From NCBI GenBank assembly GCA_030617525.1, contig JAUWVG010000200.1:1-5482 (forward strand): DNA of 5,482 nt, written 5' to 3'. A model generated the notes under the pieces. The model was not told where the DNA came from and did no database searches. It worked only from the letters and a program-made list of their open reading frames with translations. The position numbers were made by a program, and so were the translations under genes. Shown here piece after piece: positions 3,607 to 5,482 of this stretch (positions within the stretch are counted from its first letter, which is position 1; the number at the start of each line of letters is the position of its first letter). This DNA comes from Candidatus Aminicenantota bacterium. Lineage in GTDB: Bacteria; Acidobacteriota; Aminicenantia; Aminicenantales; Aminicenantaceae.

Positions 3607-5418
3607 ATGATGAAAAAAAAGATAGCTTTAAGCATATTTATTCTTGTTGCTTGTTTTTCCTTTTTGAGAGGAGCCCAAATGGCGGCTCAAATCCTCCCCG
3701 TTGACCAAATCAAGGCCGGTATGAAAGGGAAAGGCAGGACTGTGTTTTCCGGAAACAAAATTGAAGAGTTCAATGTTGAGATTTTGGGGATTCTCCGTAA
3801 TTGGCAGCCGAAGAAGGATTTGATTCTGGCACGGCTTGATGGAGGTCCGCTTGAAAGAACAGGTGTTATGGAAGGGATGAGCGGTAGTCCTGTTTACATT
3901 GACGGCAAATTGATAGGAGCTATCTCTTACAGTATTGCGGCCTTTCCTAAAGATGCCTTGTCCGGGATCACTCCCATCGAAGAGATGCTGAAGATTGAAG
4001 AAAGAGAGCTTCCCAAATTTTCATTTTCAACAAGTATTCCAGTGAAGAAGCATATGACTTTGGACGATCTTTTTGAGATTCAAAAGGAATATTTAAATGC
4101 CAATTCTGCAAGTGTGGTTCGAGGACAGACGTTAACTCCATTAAGTATCCCTCTTGTTTTCAGCGGATTTTCTCCCAAGGTGCTCGAGAAGGCTGCGCCA
4201 TTTTTCACGCGCATTGGTTTTGCACCAATCAGTGCAGGTCTCTCAGGTCAGGCCTTGAATAAAGTCTCTTATCAGGATTTAAGGCTTCGCGGAGGCGATG
4301 CTGTTGGCGCTCAGCTGATCTCGGGTGATATGGAAATGACAGCCGTCGGTACGGTCACGTATGTTGAAGGGGACAAAGTGCTGGCCTTTGGCCATCCTCT
4401 GTATAATTTAGGTGGTGTTGATTTTATCATGACTAAAGCGAAAGTCTTGACGGTTGTTCCCAGTTTGCAGACATCGTCCAAGCTTGCTGTCACGGATATT
4501 CCCGTGGGTCGTTTTACTCAGGACCGCAATGCCGGTATTTTTGGGGAACTTGGAAAAAGTCCAAAGCTTATCCCAATAAATATCAGACTTCTCAACGACC
4601 AAAATGAAAAAACCTACACAGTCAATGTTGTTGAAGATAAAATCCTGACCCCTTCCTTGGTCAATGTTGTTATTAACAATATCCTCTATGCCGAAGAGAG
4701 GGCCATAGGGGATCTTTCGCTTGACTTTAGAGGGACGGTTTTTCTGGAAAACGGAATGAACATTCGTCTTGAGGATCTTTTTTCCGGAAATTATGACTCC
4801 TCAGCGACAAATCTTTCGAGCCTCGTGGCTTCAATCGTATTTTATCTGACAAGCAATGAGTTTAGAGATTTATCCATCCATAGGATCGATCTTACTATTA
4901 GGGCTTATGAAGGAGTAAAAATTGCATTCCTGGATAAGGTAATGCTGGACAAGTATGATGTCTCTCCTGGGGAAAGGATCCAAATCAAAATATATACACG
5001 GAATTTCCGTGGAGAAGGCGCACTGCAGGATGGGATCTCGTTTCAGGCACCCAACCTGCCTTCAGGTTCAGAATTTTATCTTGTGGTTGCCGATTCAATG
5101 TCTTTGCGGCAGGTTGAGTTGGGGCAGTATCAGACTCAAACATTCATGCCCAGGAACCTCAACCAACTGATCAGACTTTTGAGCAGTCTGCGCAAAAATA
5201 ACCGCATTTACGTCAAAATCATTGGTTCAAAACCCGGCCTGTTTCTTAAAGGAGAGGAACTGCCAAACCTGCCCTTAACAATGAAATCGATGTTCTCTTC
5301 GTCCCGTGCGGCGAGTTCTGCGCCCACAGAACTCAAGACATCTACGCTTGGTCAATATCAAATACCGGTGCCTTTTGTTTTCCGGGGGCTCTCGGTGATT
5401 CCGATTAAAATAAAATAA
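3607..5418 (+). CDS. Exported S55 (SpoIVB-like) serine peptidase-family protein
   Basis: A 603-residue protein with a signal peptide: MMKKK followed by a hydrophobic core (about 6-20), with cleavage likely near residues 23-28. C16 in LVAC resembles a lipobox but sits inside the hydrophobic core, so a lipoprotein is less likely. Residues 87-126 (GVMEGMSGSPVYIDG...GITPIEEM) carry the GMSGSP signature of peptidase family S55, with S92 the expected nucleophile. Residues 246-268 (AVGTVTYVEGDKVLAFGHPLYNLG) match the other S55 core block, in which H263 of GHP would be the catalytic histidine. In Bacillus SpoIVB the GH block precedes GMSGSP; here the order is reversed. I see no PDZ domain. The region after about 300 is strand-rich and contains a possible Ig-like or other beta domain (about 435-545), with no family I can name. 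Translation has only a weak GAG (3596-3598) before tandem ATGs at 3607 and 3610. It lies 33 bp after spt, probably co-transcribed. It is annotated SpoIVB-like by family only; nothing else here suggests sporulation. The substrate is unknown. Confidence 0.75.
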   Translation: MMKKKIALSIFILVACFSFLRGAQMAAQILPVDQIKAGMKGKGRTVFSGNKIEEFNVEILGILRNWQPKKDLILARLDGGPLERTGVMEGMSGSPVYIDGKLIGAISYSIAAFPKDALSGITPIEEMLKIEERELPKFSFSTSIPVKKHMTLDDLFEIQKEYLNANSASVVRGQTLTPLSIPLVFSGFSPKVLEKAAPFFTRIGFAPISAGLSGQALNKVSYQDLRLRGGDAVGAQLISGDMEMTAVGTVTYVEGDKVLAFGHPLYNLGGVDFIMTKAKVLTVVPSLQTSSKLAVTDIPVGRFTQDRNAGIFGELGKSPKLIPINIRLLNDQNEKTYTVNVVEDKILTPSLVNVVINNILYAEERAIGDLSLDFRGTVFLENGMNIRLEDLFSGNYDSSATNLSSLVASIVFYLTSNEFRDLSIHRIDLTIRAYEGVKIAFLDKVMLDKYDVSPGERIQIKIYTRNFRGEGALQDGISFQAPNLPSGSEFYLVVADSMSLRQVELGQYQTQTFMPRNLNQLIRLLSSLRKNNRIYVKIIGSKPGLFLKGEELPNLPLTMKSMFSSSRAASSAPTELKTSTLGQYQIPVPFVFRGLSVIPIKIK

Positions 5419-5450
5419 GAAATAGAAACAGAAAAAGTTTCTGGAAAAGT

Positions 5451-5455
5451 AGGAG
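5451..5455 (+). promoter_or_regulatory. Ribosome binding site of the last gene
   Basis: AGGAG lies nine bases before the ATG at 5465, with a T-run between. It is stronger than the site before the preceding S55-like gene and supports a real start at 5465. Confidence 0.6.
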
Positions 5456-5464
5456 ATTTTTTTT

Positions 5465-5482
5465 ATGAAAAAATTGCGTTAT
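5465..5482 (+). CDS. Start of a further gene (partial, six codons)
   Basis: Only MKKLRY can be read before the window ends. It follows the S55-like gene by 46 bp on the same strand, with a good Shine-Dalgarno and no convincing terminator between, so it is probably in the same operon. The basic MKK start would fit a signal peptide, but six residues do not allow a function to be proposed. Confidence 0.55.

Noticed and set aside
3646..3663. Lipobox (LVAC) in the S55-like signal peptide.
   Set aside because: The cysteine lies in the middle of the hydrophobic core, with FSFL following it, unlike a true lipoprotein cleavage site; ordinary signal peptidase cleavage around residues 23-28 fits better.
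4621..4671. Exact 12-base direct repeat GTCAATGTTGTT (4621-4632 and 4660-4671).
   Set aside because: Both copies encode VNVV in beta-strand segments of the S55-like protein; a chance result of similar peptide and codon use.
5424..5443. Small stem AGAAAC/GTTTCT after the S55-like gene as a terminator.
   Set aside because: Only six AT-rich pairs, an alternative pairing of equal size, and no T-run directly after it; the T-run at 5457-5464 lies beyond the next gene's ribosome binding site.

Overview
The window is about 5.5 kb of moderately AT-rich bacterial DNA. It holds the end of an ABC-transporter permease, three complete or near-complete genes on the plus strand, one gene on the minus strand, and the first codons of a further plus-strand gene. 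The mixture suggests a Gram-negative-type, non-model lineage: a MacB/FtsX-like permease, a DsbD-N-like secreted protein, a serine palmitoyltransferase-like enzyme and a non-sporulation S55 (SpoIVB-like) protein. Acidobacteriota, Aminicenantia or a related group would fit. This is an inference from protein families, not a firm placement.

Layout. Bases 2-220 end an FtsX-family permease. Bases 221-603 carry no gene; they hold two strong hairpin or inverted-repeat elements (288-318 and 342-420) and a promoter candidate (516-544). Bases 604-1062 encode a small secreted protein resembling the N-terminal domain of DsbD. The 234-bp convergent gap that follows is filled by two degenerate dispersed palindromic repeats of the TCATTGCGAG / TGGCAATCTC kind (1085-1160 and 1198-1285). 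Minus strand 1297-2271 is an extended short-chain dehydrogenase/epimerase. It diverges from a serine palmitoyltransferase-like gene (2389-3573) across a 117-bp promoter region. The SPT-like gene is followed 33 bp later by a 603-residue exported S55/SpoIVB-like protein (3607-5418), and 46 bp after that by the start of another gene (5465 onward).

How the genes may work together. The SPT-like enzyme would condense L-serine with a long-chain acyl thioester to give 3-ketosphinganine. The divergent SDR is a plausible ketoreductase for that product, because in Caulobacter the ketosphinganine reductase CerR belongs to the epimerase-like extended SDRs. The pair is therefore a candidate bacterial sphingolipid (ceramide) locus, although no ceramide synthase or acyl carrier protein gene is visible here. 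The S55-like protein may be co-transcribed with spt, but its role is unknown.

The main points for a second look are: (i) the SDR/SPT pair; (ii) a near-consensus promoter that would start the SDR mRNA at its ATG (leaderless); (iii) an S55 protein whose GMSGSP and GHP motifs lie in the opposite order to SpoIVB; (iv) a DsbD-N-like protein that has lost one of its two expected cysteines; and (v) the palindromic repeat elements in the two non-coding gaps.
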